This document shows positions 14,969-22,561 of a stretch of 25,431 nt of DNA, piece by piece. The notes under the pieces were generated by a model that was not told the DNA's origin, searched no databases, and was given only the letters and a program-made list of their open reading frames with translations. Each line of letters opens with the position of its first letter. Positions within the stretch are counted from its first letter, which is position 1. The position numbers and the translations under genes were made by a program. The DNA lies in contig JBGPFS010000012.1 in NCBI GenBank assembly GCA_041483455.1, positions 1-25,431 on the forward strand. The letters run 5' to 3'. This DNA is from JBGPFS01 sp041483455 (GTDB lineage Bacteria; Chloroflexota; Limnocylindria; Limnocylindrales; CSP1-4).

Positions 14969-15192
14969 CCCTGACGGTCTCCTCTGACGATCGAAAGTGG
15001 GGCCGAGGCCCTATCCAGCGCGGCTCGGGCGGCTCGCACAGGGCATCAAGTGGGGCGTCGGAGCACCACCCGGCGCTGGCGGGCCGCGGCGTGCCGAGGC
15101 GGCGGGCAGCGTTGTCCCGCGGCGGTGGATACGGCGGGGAGCGTGCGGATCGGTCCGGGAGGAGGCCGCTGACCAGCCCAGCCCAGCGATCC

Positions 15193-17160
15193 TCAGTGGA
15201 CGACGATCAGGTTCTCGTTCGGGTCGCTCGGGCGAGTCGTCACCTGGCCGGCATCCTTGCCCTGCCAGGCCAGGACCTGGATCCGCGCCCCGTTGGCGTC
15301 CTGGCCGGGCGGCGTCACCCAGACGATCCGGCCATCGCCGATCGAGAAGCCGCGCTGGGCGGGCATCTCGGAGAGGAGGCGCGGCGAGTCGAGGCCCGGG
15401 CGGCCGGTCACCGGATCGAGCGCCAGCACGCTCAGGACCCCGAGACCCGGGACGAGCGGATCGGCGATCCAGAGGGCGAGGTGGGTCCCGCTCGGATCCC
15501 ACCGGAGCTCCCAATCGCGGATCGTCGGACGATCCGGTTCGACCACCAGGAGCGGTCCGACGGCGGGATCGGCACCTGGCGATGGGGTCGAATCGGCGCT
15601 TGGTGCGGCGGTCACGTCGGCGCTCGATCCGGCGGTCGGCTCGACGCCCGGCGAGGCGCTGTCCCCCGAACCGCCAGGGAGGCCATCGCCCGACCCCGAG
15701 AGAACGGCCCACTGGGCGACCTCGAGCAGGCCGACGTCGGGTACCCAGGTCCGGTCGACCGGGTCGAGCTTGAGTGAGCCGGCCCAGTAGACGACCCAGC
15801 GCCCCGTCGGGTCGACGGCCGGCCGCCACCCGGCAAGCCGGTCGAGGACCCGCTCGGCGCCGTTCGTCGGGTCGATGAGGAACGCCTGCGGCACGACCAC
15901 TGGGGGCGCAGGCGAGGCGCCCGGATCGGCCGACGGATCGCTCGTCGGTCTGGGCGAGGCGGTCGCGGCCGCGAACGGAGCGGCCGCGGCCTGGGCCGAG
16001 ACCGCCCGGCTGCCCAGGATCCGCCCGGCGACCCAGGCCGAGAAGATCGAGGCGTGGTCCGAGGTGAGCGGTCGGGCGGCGGGCGTCCCGGTCTCCCAGA
16101 CCCAGATGTCCGGGCCGGTCGAGCCGTCGCTCGGTCGCGCCGAGAAGGCGAACCAGTGCCCATCGGGCGAGTAGGCCGCTTCGTTCCCGACGATGGTCAC
16201 GTTCGTGGCGATCGCGATCGGCGAGCCGATGATCGGGGCTGGCGTCCCGGGCGCCGACGTGGGGACCGGGGTCGGCGTGACGGCAGGCGTGCCGGTCGGC
16301 GGCTCCGGGGTCGCGGGCAGGGTGGGGGTCGGCGCCGGGGTCGGGGTCGAGGTCGGCGCAGCTGGCGTCGGGCTGGCCGTCGGAACCGGCGTCACCGTTG
16401 GTTCGGGCATCGGGCTCGCGACCGGAGCGGACGTGGGGAAGGGGACGACGTAGACGCCGCCGCCGGTCGGCTGGTCCGCCACCACGACGGCCTGGGCCTG
16501 CGACGGCGAGAGGACTACCGCGGTCGGCACGATCGGCAGGACGGTGACCTGCCTGGTCGATCCGTCGAGCGGCGCGCAGTCCGGGGCCGACCCGGTCGGG
16601 CAGACCTGGCCGATCGTGGCGAGGTTGAACTGGTACAGCCCACCGCCGAGCGAGCTCACCCAGGCGACATCGTTGGGCGGGACGGTCAGCGGCGTGGGAC
16701 CGACCGCGAACGTCGCCGGCGCACTCGGAGGACCGCCCGATCCGCCCGCGGCGCCGATCCCACCGAAACCGCCCAGGAGCCCGCTGGCGCCCAGTGCGAC
16801 GACGAGGATCAGGGCGGCCGCGGTGCTCAGCCCCGCCAGCGGACCCCAGCGTCGAACGTCGCGTCGGTACGAAGCGCGCCCAGGGTCGCGACGTGGGAGG
16901 CCCTGGCCACCGACGGACCGACGGGCGTTCCGGCTGCGCTCGCGGTCGAGCGCGGCCGACGTCCGGGCCCACATGTCGCGGGGCGGCTCCGGGATCGGCA
17001 GGTCGCGGAAGAGGAGCCGGTCCGATCCGAACGCTTCGGCGGCGGCCCGGCAGCTGCTGCAGCCGACGAGATGCGCGTCGAGGAGCGCGGCGTCGGCGGC
17101 GGCGAGCGGCCCGTCGAGCCGCTCGGCCAGGAGCTCGATCGCTCGCTCGTGCTCGATCAC
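15193..17160 (-). CDS. Membrane anti-sigma factor with large extracytoplasmic sensor domain
   Basis: 655 residues. N-terminal zinc-binding anti-sigma domain (about 1-70) with H30-x3-C34-x2-C37 (HLVGCSSC), a basic juxtamembrane stretch, and one transmembrane helix (about 106-130). The extracytoplasmic part contains a Pro/Thr-rich linker (246-310) and beta-propeller-like PD40 units: YSPDGHWFAFS (330-340), DPTGRWVVYWA (450-460) and DPSGTHLALW (555-564). Two more Ser/Pro/Ala-rich stretches (about 400-420, 489-535) split it. The GTG at 17160 overlaps the sigma factor TGA as GTGA. It probably holds the sigma factor at the membrane until an envelope signal releases it; the signal is unknown. Confidence 0.85.
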   Translation of the reverse strand: MIEHERAIELLAERLDGPLAAADAALLDAHLVGCSSCRAAAEAFGSDRLLFRDLPIPEPPRDMWARTSAALDRERSRNARRSVGGQGLPRRDPGRASYRRDVRRWGPLAGLSTAAALILVVALGASGLLGGFGGIGAAGGSGGPPSAPATFAVGPTPLTVPPNDVAWVSSLGGGLYQFNLATIGQVCPTGSAPDCAPLDGSTRQVTVLPIVPTAVVLSPSQAQAVVVADQPTGGGVYVVPFPTSAPVASPMPEPTVTPVPTASPTPAAPTSTPTPAPTPTLPATPEPPTGTPAVTPTPVPTSAPGTPAPIIGSPIAIATNVTIVGNEAAYSPDGHWFAFSARPSDGSTGPDIWVWETGTPAARPLTSDHASIFSAWVAGRILGSRAVSAQAAAAPFAAATASPRPTSDPSADPGASPAPPVVVPQAFLIDPTNGAERVLDRLAGWRPAVDPTGRWVVYWAGSLKLDPVDRTWVPDVGLLEVAQWAVLSGSGDGLPGGSGDSASPGVEPTAGSSADVTAAPSADSTPSPGADPAVGPLLVVEPDRPTIRDWELRWDPSGTHLALWIADPLVPGLGVLSVLALDPVTGRPGLDSPRLLSEMPAQRGFSIGDGRIVWVTPPGQDANGARIQVLAWQGKDAGQVTTRPSDPNENLIVVH

Positions 17161-17921
17161 TGCCTGATCCCCTCGTCCGCGGCATCGTCGACGCCGAGCT
17201 CGCCTTCCCCGCTGCGCCGACCGGCTGTCCCGCCGAGGCCGCCTGCCGCGAAGTCCGCTTCCTCGAACGCCGACTCCTCGGCCAGCGCCGCCCGGAGACT
17301 GATCCGGGCCCGGGTGAGGAGCGCCCGGGCCGCCACGTGGCTGACGCCCAGGGCGGCCGCCAGCTCCAGCCCGGTCAGGTCGTTCAGCTCGGCCAGGAGG
17401 AGCGCGTCGCGCTGCCGCTCCGGGATCCGGCGGAGCGCCCGCGCCAGCGGCCCAGAGAGCCGCGAATCGAGCGCGACCTTCTCGGCCGAGGGCGACGAGC
17501 CGCGCGACTCCCCCGTCCAGGGCAGGAACCGGACGATCTTCCGGTGGCGGATCTCGTCGAGCGCCACGCGGTGGGCGATCTGGTAGAGCCAGGCCCGCGC
17601 GTGGGCCGGGTCTTCGAGCGTGTCGTGCGCGCGGTAGGCCTTGATGAAGGCGTCCTGGGTGAGGTCGGCGGCCAGCTCGGGGTCGCGCATCATCCGGACC
17701 AGGTACGCGTAGATCTCGCCGTGATGGCGCTGGAAGAGGTCCTCCACGAAGGCGTCCGCAGACGACCGGCCGGGGTGTTCCACCGCGTCGCGCCCGCCGA
17801 AACCCGTCATCGCCCGCGCCGCGGAGAGCGCCAGGTCGCCGAGTCCACCGATCTGCTGCACGCCCCCGAGACGGGGCGACCCGGGCCGGTGTGACGCGCG
17901 GTCATCGCTCGGGGCCGTCAT
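17157..17921 (-). CDS. ECF-type RNA polymerase sigma factor
   Basis: 254 residues. Sigma region 2 is about 58-128 (DLFQRHHGEIYAYLVRMMRD, then LTQDAFIKAYR and WLYQIAHRVALDEIRHRK) and region 4 is about 157-213 (RIPERQRDALLLAELNDLTG, then LGVSHVAARALLTRAR). No region 1 or 3 is present, as in the extracytoplasmic-function class. It has a tail of about 40 acidic and Gly-rich residues after region 4. The ATG at 17921 overlaps the galT-like gene by 20 bases; an internal ATG at codon 38 is an alternative start. The partner anti-sigma factor is directly downstream and coupled. Confidence 0.9.
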   Translation of the reverse strand: MTAPSDDRASHRPGSPRLGGVQQIGGLGDLALSAARAMTGFGGRDAVEHPGRSSADAFVEDLFQRHHGEIYAYLVRMMRDPELAADLTQDAFIKAYRAHDTLEDPAHARAWLYQIAHRVALDEIRHRKIVRFLPWTGESRGSSPSAEKVALDSRLSGPLARALRRIPERQRDALLLAELNDLTGLELAAALGVSHVAARALLTRARISLRAALAEESAFEEADFAAGGLGGTAGRRSGEGELGVDDAADEGIRQ

Positions 17922-18900
17922 CCCGACCCGCGCGCGCCCCCCGAAGCAGCTCCTCGACGGCATCCTCGGGCGAGACCGGGTTGACCGGCAGCCCCGTCCC
18001 GAGCTCCAGGCCGGCGATCTCGCGGAGGCGTGGATGGATCTCCCAGTGCCAGTGGTAGGTCGCCTCGATCCGCTCGGCCAGCGGTGCCGTGTGGAGGACC
18101 AGGTTGTAGGGCGGCCCGTCGAGCCGGGTGAAGCGGCCCAGGACCTGGCGGAGCGCCTCCGCGGCGGCAGCCACGTCGGGGTCGCCCGCCGAACCGAAAT
18201 CCGCCGCGTGGCGGCGGGGCACGATCCAGACCTCGAACGGGGAGCGCGAGGCGTACGGGGCGAAGGCGACGCTCGAAGCGTCCTGCCAGACGAGCCGGTC
18301 CGGCCGGCGGACTTCTTCCCGGACGAGCCGGCAGAACGGGCACTCCCCTTCCCGGATGACGAACCGCGCGGCGCCACCGATCTCCTCGGCCACCCGGTGC
18401 GGGACCTGGGGCAGGTCGTAGAGCTCCAGGCAGAGGTGGTTGGTGCGGGCGCCCGCCTGGGCGCCCCAGTTCTGGACGACCTGGAGGTAGGCCGTCTGGC
18501 CGGCCAGCCGGGCGTCGGCGATCGCGTCACGGCAGCGCTGCAGCATCGCCGCGATCTCCGCGTGGCCCACGGCGTGGAGCGGTCGGTGCTCGCGAGGCGG
18601 GGCCACGACCGTCTTCCAGCTGCCCGACGAGCGGGCCTGGTCGAGGGCCACCTGGGCCAGGTTGTGCTCGAGGGTCCGCGCGTCCTCCTCCGTCCCGACG
18701 ACGTGGAACGCGTAGTCCTTGAGGGTCCGGAGGCGCACCCCGTCGCCGGCCGGCTCGCGGCAGTTCTGGCAGTCGCCGCCGTCGTCGATCTGGGCGGCCG
18801 CCAGCTTGAACCGGTCGCGGTGGAACTCGCGGTCGACGACGGTGGCCACCCACCAGCCGGTGATCGGGTCCTTGCGGAGCTCGAAGAGCCCGGCCGCCAT
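17902..18900 (-). CDS. GalT-like nucleotidyltransferase with altered HxH motif
   Basis: 332 residues resembling galactose-1-phosphate uridylyltransferase (HIT superfamily). Seen: N-terminal LRKDPITGWWVA; zinc-type pairs C44-x2-C47 and C187-x2-C190; VVQNWGAQAGARTNH (141-155), matching the family's strand before the active site; and the C-terminal YHWHWEIHPRL (282-292) with the following ELGTGLPVNPVSPEDA block. Where GalT enzymes have His-Pro-His-x-Gln, this protein has H155-L-C157-L-E, so the nucleophilic His is a Cys and the Gln a Glu. It may use another nucleotide sugar or act by a different chemistry; canonical GalT function should not be assumed. The ATG at 18900 is 25 bases after the lipB stop. 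Confidence 0.82.
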   Translation of the reverse strand: MAAGLFELRKDPITGWWVATVVDREFHRDRFKLAAAQIDDGGDCQNCREPAGDGVRLRTLKDYAFHVVGTEEDARTLEHNLAQVALDQARSSGSWKTVVAPPREHRPLHAVGHAEIAAMLQRCRDAIADARLAGQTAYLQVVQNWGAQAGARTNHLCLELYDLPQVPHRVAEEIGGAARFVIREGECPFCRLVREEVRRPDRLVWQDASSVAFAPYASRSPFEVWIVPRRHAADFGSAGDPDVAAAAEALRQVLGRFTRLDGPPYNLVLHTAPLAERIEATYHWHWEIHPRLREIAGLELGTGLPVNPVSPEDAVEELLRGARAGRDDGPER

Positions 18901-18925
18901 CGCGCCGCCCGCCGTCAGCCCGCGC

Positions 18926-19693
18926 TCAATCGGCCGAGAGCCGGTCGGCGAGCCGGCCGGCGACTTCAAGCTGTTCGCCGAAGGCGCGGGCGAAGATCGC
19001 GCCCGCCTCGGCCACCCGCTCGGTCGATGGGCGCTCGTCCGGTCGACCCAGCTCGAGGGCGATCGAGGTCGAGACGGCGTCCGGCATCCCGCACGGGTCG
19101 ATGAGCTCGAAGTCGCCCAGGTCCGGGTCGACGTTCAGGGCGATCCCGTGGTAGCTGACGCCCCGCTCGACTCGCAGGCCGAGGGCGCCGATCTTGCGCG
19201 GCCCCGTCGCGCTCCTACCCTCGGGGTCGACCCAGCAGCCGGGGTGACCTTCGCGCCGATCCGCCTCGACGCCCAGCGCCCGGCAGGTCGCGGCCATCGC
19301 CCCCTCGAGCGCGCGCACGAGCGGGCGGAGCATCAGGCCGCGCCGCGAGAGCTCGAGGATCGGGTAGGCGACCAGCTGGCCCGGGCCGTGGTAGGTCACC
19401 TCGCCGCCACGCTCCACCCGGATGAGCTCGATCCCGCGGCTGCTGAGCTCGCCGGAGGTCGCCCGGACGTGCGACTCGTCGGCATGTCGGCCCAGGGTCA
19501 GGACCGCCGGGTGCTCGAGGAGCAGGAGCCGATCGCCGATGCGGCCCGCGACCCGCTCGTCGACCAGCCGCTTCTGGAGCGCCCAGGCGTCGCGGTAGGC
19601 GAGCCGGCCGAGCCACTCGACCGTGAGGTCTGGGGCGGTCCCGGGCGCGGCGGAATCCGGCGCGGCGGTCCCGGGCGCGGTCAGCGTGTCCAC
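18926..19693 (-). CDS. lipB: Octanoyl-[acyl-carrier protein]:protein N-octanoyltransferase
   Basis: Transfers octanoate from acyl carrier protein to a lysine of lipoyl domains (2-oxoacid dehydrogenase E2, GcvH), the first step of lipoate synthesis. Residues 95-106 (RGGEVTYHGPGQ) are the signature; K167 (GPRKIGALGLRV) and C201 (DPCGMPD) are the catalytic dyad. A 22-residue N-terminal extension with two APGTA-type repeats precedes the core; 255 residues. The GTG at 19693 has no Shine-Dalgarno but has TATCGT 6 bases upstream. lipA is not in the window. First gene of lipB-galT-like-sigma-anti-sigma. Confidence 0.94.
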   Translation of the reverse strand: MDTLTAPGTAAPDSAAPGTAPDLTVEWLGRLAYRDAWALQKRLVDERVAGRIGDRLLLLEHPAVLTLGRHADESHVRATSGELSSRGIELIRVERGGEVTYHGPGQLVAYPILELSRRGLMLRPLVRALEGAMAATCRALGVEADRREGHPGCWVDPEGRSATGPRKIGALGLRVERGVSYHGIALNVDPDLGDFELIDPCGMPDAVSTSIALELGRPDERPSTERVAEAGAIFARAFGEQLEVAGRLADRLSAD

Positions 19694-19699
19694 GGGGCC

Positions 19700-19705
19700 A
19701 CGATA
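19700..19705 (-). promoter_or_regulatory. Candidate -10 hexamer of lipB (leaderless)
   Basis: TATCGT on the minus strand ends 6 bases before the GTG at 19693. It would drive lipB, the galT-like gene, sigma and anti-sigma as one unit. Confidence 0.45.
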
Positions 19706-19786
19706 GCAGGGCGGCTCCGGCTGCCTGCCTGCCGCCGGGAGACCGGAGCGTCTCCCGAACGGGAAGTCACGGCACCGGTCGTCGAG

Positions 19787-21031
19787 TCACTCCGGGCCGG
19801 CATACACCCCGGCGGTGCCCGGGAACATCGCCTTGACGATCTTGAAGGCCGAGACATCCACCGTCGCGTCCATGTGCAGGTAGACCGACGCGTCGCGGAG
19901 GTACTTCTCGATCCCCACGTCGAGCATGGCCCCATGGCCGCCGTGCAGCTCCAGCGCCTGCTTGCAGACTTCGAACACCTCTTCCGAGGCGAAGACCTTG
20001 ACCATGTTGCACAGCTTGTCGGCATCCGCGGCGTTCTGGTCGACCGCTCGAGCCGCATGACGGACGAACGCGCGGACCGCGTCGAGCTTGATGGCCATCC
20101 GGGCGAGCCTGACCGCGACCGCCTGGTGCTTGATGAGGATCCGGCCGCCCTGGACGTGCTGCTGCACGAATGCGGCCGTGTCCTCGAAGGCGGCGACTCC
20201 GGTGCCCAGGTTCTTGGCGGCCTGGAGGATCTTGCCGGGGCGGAAGTAGACCCCGGCCTTGCCGAGTGCGTCGTCCTTCACGAGGAGATGGTCCTCGGGC
20301 ACGCGGCAGTCCTCGAAGACGATCTCGCCGTTGTTCATGTAGCGGCCGCCGATCGTCTCGTTGCAGCGGGTGACGGTCAGGCCGGGCGTATCGCGTGGGA
20401 CCAGGAAGCTGCTGGTGCCCTGCAGCATGCCGACCGCCGGATCGGTATTGGCATACACCACGTAGAGCGCGGCGTCGTACCCGTTGCTGATGTAGTGCTT
20501 GCGACCGTTGATCGTCCAGGCCCCATCCCGGAGGGTGGCCCGGGTGTCCATGTTGGCTGCCGGCACGTTGTACGGCAGCCAGCGATCCGACGCGCCCTTG
20601 GGCTCGGTCAGGCAATGCGCCATCAGGAATGACGGGTCCGCCATGTAGCGGGGGAACCAGAGGTCCTGGAGGTGCTGGGGGGCGACGTTCCTGAGGAGAA
20701 CGGAGATCTTCCAGTTCTGGGCCAGCTTGTCGGCGAGGCCGGCGTCGCCCCGACCGATCTCGGTGGCGATCAGCGCGAACGTCTGGGCCTCGGTGCCGGG
20801 GTCGAGCTCGACCCCTCCGTAGCGGGCCGGAACCCCCAGCCCACGCAGGCCGGCCGCGTCGGCCTGCTCGAGGATCTCCTTGGGAAGGCGCTCATCCGGC
20901 TCGAACAGCCATTCACGCTCCCGGTTCGCGCGGATGAAGGGGATCACCACCCGGTCCACGTAGTCGCGGCTGGTCTGCTGCATCAGCCGCTGCTCCGTGG
21001 AAAGCTCCAGCTGGTCCATCGCCATGGTCAT
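19787..21031 (-). CDS. Acyl-CoA dehydrogenase family protein with Asp at the catalytic base position
   Basis: 414-residue flavoprotein of the acyl-CoA dehydrogenase fold: helical N-terminal domain (1-130), beta domain with CLTEPKGASD (140-149) and NGRKHYISNG (175-184), and C-terminal four-helix domain with ALELHGGHGAM (359-369) and EKYLRDASVY (375-384). Typical enzymes place the catalytic Glu seven residues after the RDA of this last motif, followed by Gly-Thr-Ser; here it is D388, followed by Ala-Thr-Val. The segment GVYFRPGKI (259-267) is also unlike the family norm. A CoA thioester is the expected substrate type, but the specificity is unknown. The ATG at 21031 has GAGAGG 7 bases upstream; ATGs at codons 3 and 5 are alternatives. 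It lies 126 bases after the ALDH gene. Confidence 0.88.
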   Translation of the reverse strand: MTMAMDQLELSTEQRLMQQTSRDYVDRVVIPFIRANREREWLFEPDERLPKEILEQADAAGLRGLGVPARYGGVELDPGTEAQTFALIATEIGRGDAGLADKLAQNWKISVLLRNVAPQHLQDLWFPRYMADPSFLMAHCLTEPKGASDRWLPYNVPAANMDTRATLRDGAWTINGRKHYISNGYDAALYVVYANTDPAVGMLQGTSSFLVPRDTPGLTVTRCNETIGGRYMNNGEIVFEDCRVPEDHLLVKDDALGKAGVYFRPGKILQAAKNLGTGVAAFEDTAAFVQQHVQGGRILIKHQAVAVRLARMAIKLDAVRAFVRHAARAVDQNAADADKLCNMVKVFASEEVFEVCKQALELHGGHGAMLDVGIEKYLRDASVYLHMDATVDVSAFKIVKAMFPGTAGVYAGPE

Positions 21032-21157
21032 GTCCGATACCTCTCTGGATCTACCTGCCTGTCGCGGTGGCGGCTTCGGATCTGCCGGCCGACGCGGCTG
21101 CCGACGACCGTCCGCCCCGACCCGGGCGCGCGGCCGGGGAACGCCCGAACGGCTGCG

Positions 21158-22561
21158 CTATTCCACGGATGTCGGCGCCGGCTCCCGGGCCGGTCCGATC
21201 CAGATCGTCTGGATGTTCGTGAACTCGCGGATCCCGTAGGGGCCGAGCTCGCGCCCGTAGCCGCTCCGCTTCACGCCGCCGAAGGGCAGGCGCGGGTCGG
21301 AGGCGACCATCCCGTTCACGAAGACCGCGCCGGACTCGATCGTCCGCGCGAGCGCCTCACCGCGAGCGGCGTCGGCGGTCCAGATGCTCGCGCCGAGGCC
21401 GTAATCGGATGAGTTCGCGACCGAGACCGCCTCCTCCGCGTCGGCCACCCGCCGGACGGCGGCGACCGGACCGAAGGTCTCCTCGGCCAGGACGGGCATG
21501 CCGTCCCGGACCCCGACCAGGACCGTGGGCTCGTAGTAGAAGCCGGGCCCGTTCCGGCGCGTCCCCCCGACGAGCACCCGCGCGCCCTGCCGGACCGACT
21601 CGTCGACCTGTCGCTCGAGCGTGTCGCGAAGGTCGGAGCGCGCGAGCGGGCCGACCTGGGTGGCCGGATCGAGCGGGTCGCCGACGCGCAGCGCCCCCAC
21701 CGCCTGCGCGAAACGCTCCTCGAACTCGTCGCCGACCGCGTCGGCGACGAGGAAGCGCTTGGCCGCGATGCAGGACTGGCCGGTGTTCTGGTTGCGGGCC
21801 CGGGCCGCGGTCGCGGCGGCGGCCGGAACGTCGGCATCGGCCAGGACGATGTACGGGTCCGAGCCGCCGAGCTCGAGGACCGTCTTCTTGAGCGCGGCCC
21901 CGGCGATGGCCGCGACGCGTGCGCCGGTCTCCGAGCTCCCGGTGAGGGTGACGGCGCGGACCCGGCGATCGCGCACGACCGGCTCGATGGCCGCGCCCGG
22001 CAGCAGGAGCGTCCCGAAGAGGGCCGGCGGGAAGCCCGCTTCGGCGAACGCGGACTCGATCGCGAGCGCGGACTGCGGGACGTTCGACGCGTGCTTCAGG
22101 AGCGCGCCGTTGCCGGCCATGAGGGCCGGCGCGGCGAACCGGAGGACCTGCCAGAACGGGTAGTTCCAGGGCATGATCGCGAGCACGATCCCGAGCGGCT
22201 CATAGGCCACCAGGCTCCGGCTCGCGCTCGTCGCGACGATCTCGTCGCCGAGGAAGCGCGCCGCATGCTCCGCGTAGAACCGGCAGGCCCAGGCGCATTT
22301 GTCGATCTCGCCGAGCGACTCGCTGATCGGCTTGCCCATCTCCTGGCTGATCAGGCGGGCATAGGGGTCGCGCCGCTCCTCCAGGTGCGCCGCGAGCCGG
22401 CGCATCGCCTGGCCACGCTCGTCGAACGAGCGCAGCCGCCAGTCCTGCTGTGCGGCGTCAGCCCCGGCGATCGCGCTCTCGATCTGGTCGGGCGTATGGA
22501 CCGCGAAGCGTGCGAGGACGTTCCCGGTCGCAGGGTCGATCGATTCGATCTGGTCCGGCAT
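21158..22561 (-). CDS. NAD(P)-dependent aldehyde dehydrogenase, succinate-semialdehyde type
   Basis: 467 residues of the ALDH superfamily. Catalytic residues visible: N133 in MPWNYPFW, K156 (LLKHASN), E230 (LELGGSDP) and C264 in NQNTGQSCIAAKRF. The GQSCIAAKRF context and the short length match the Sad/YneI-like succinate-semialdehyde dehydrogenases. The product of the pathway is probably a short-chain carboxylate; the aldehyde is not proven. Its ATG shares one base with the TGA of the hydrolase gene (TGATG at 22561), so the two are translated together and probably act in sequence. Confidence 0.92.
   Translation of the reverse strand: MPDQIESIDPATGNVLARFAVHTPDQIESAIAGADAAQQDWRLRSFDERGQAMRRLAAHLEERRDPYARLISQEMGKPISESLGEIDKCAWACRFYAEHAARFLGDEIVATSASRSLVAYEPLGIVLAIMPWNYPFWQVLRFAAPALMAGNGALLKHASNVPQSALAIESAFAEAGFPPALFGTLLLPGAAIEPVVRDRRVRAVTLTGSSETGARVAAIAGAALKKTVLELGGSDPYIVLADADVPAAAATAARARNQNTGQSCIAAKRFLVADAVGDEFEERFAQAVGALRVGDPLDPATQVGPLARSDLRDTLERQVDESVRQGARVLVGGTRRNGPGFYYEPTVLVGVRDGMPVLAEETFGPVAAVRRVADAEEAVSVANSSDYGLGASIWTADAARGEALARTIESGAVFVNGMVASDPRLPFGGVKRSGYGRELGPYGIREFTNIQTIWIGPAREPAPTSVE

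Noticed and set aside
14932..15192. Possible small gene between the RlpA-like gene and the anti-sigma gene
   Set aside because: Only compositional open frames; apart from the promoter at 14940-14968 nothing supportable was found, including no clear terminator.
15011..17185. Very long minus-strand open frame (724 codons) overlapping the anti-sigma gene in another frame
   Set aside because: Arg/Gly/Pro-rich composition with no domains. It is a high-GC shadow of the anti-sigma gene, which shows a clear zinc motif, transmembrane helix and coupled start.
21032..21157. Possible terminator between the ALDH and acyl-CoA dehydrogenase genes
   Set aside because: Several short GC-rich inverted repeats exist, as expected by chance at this GC content, and none has a T tract.
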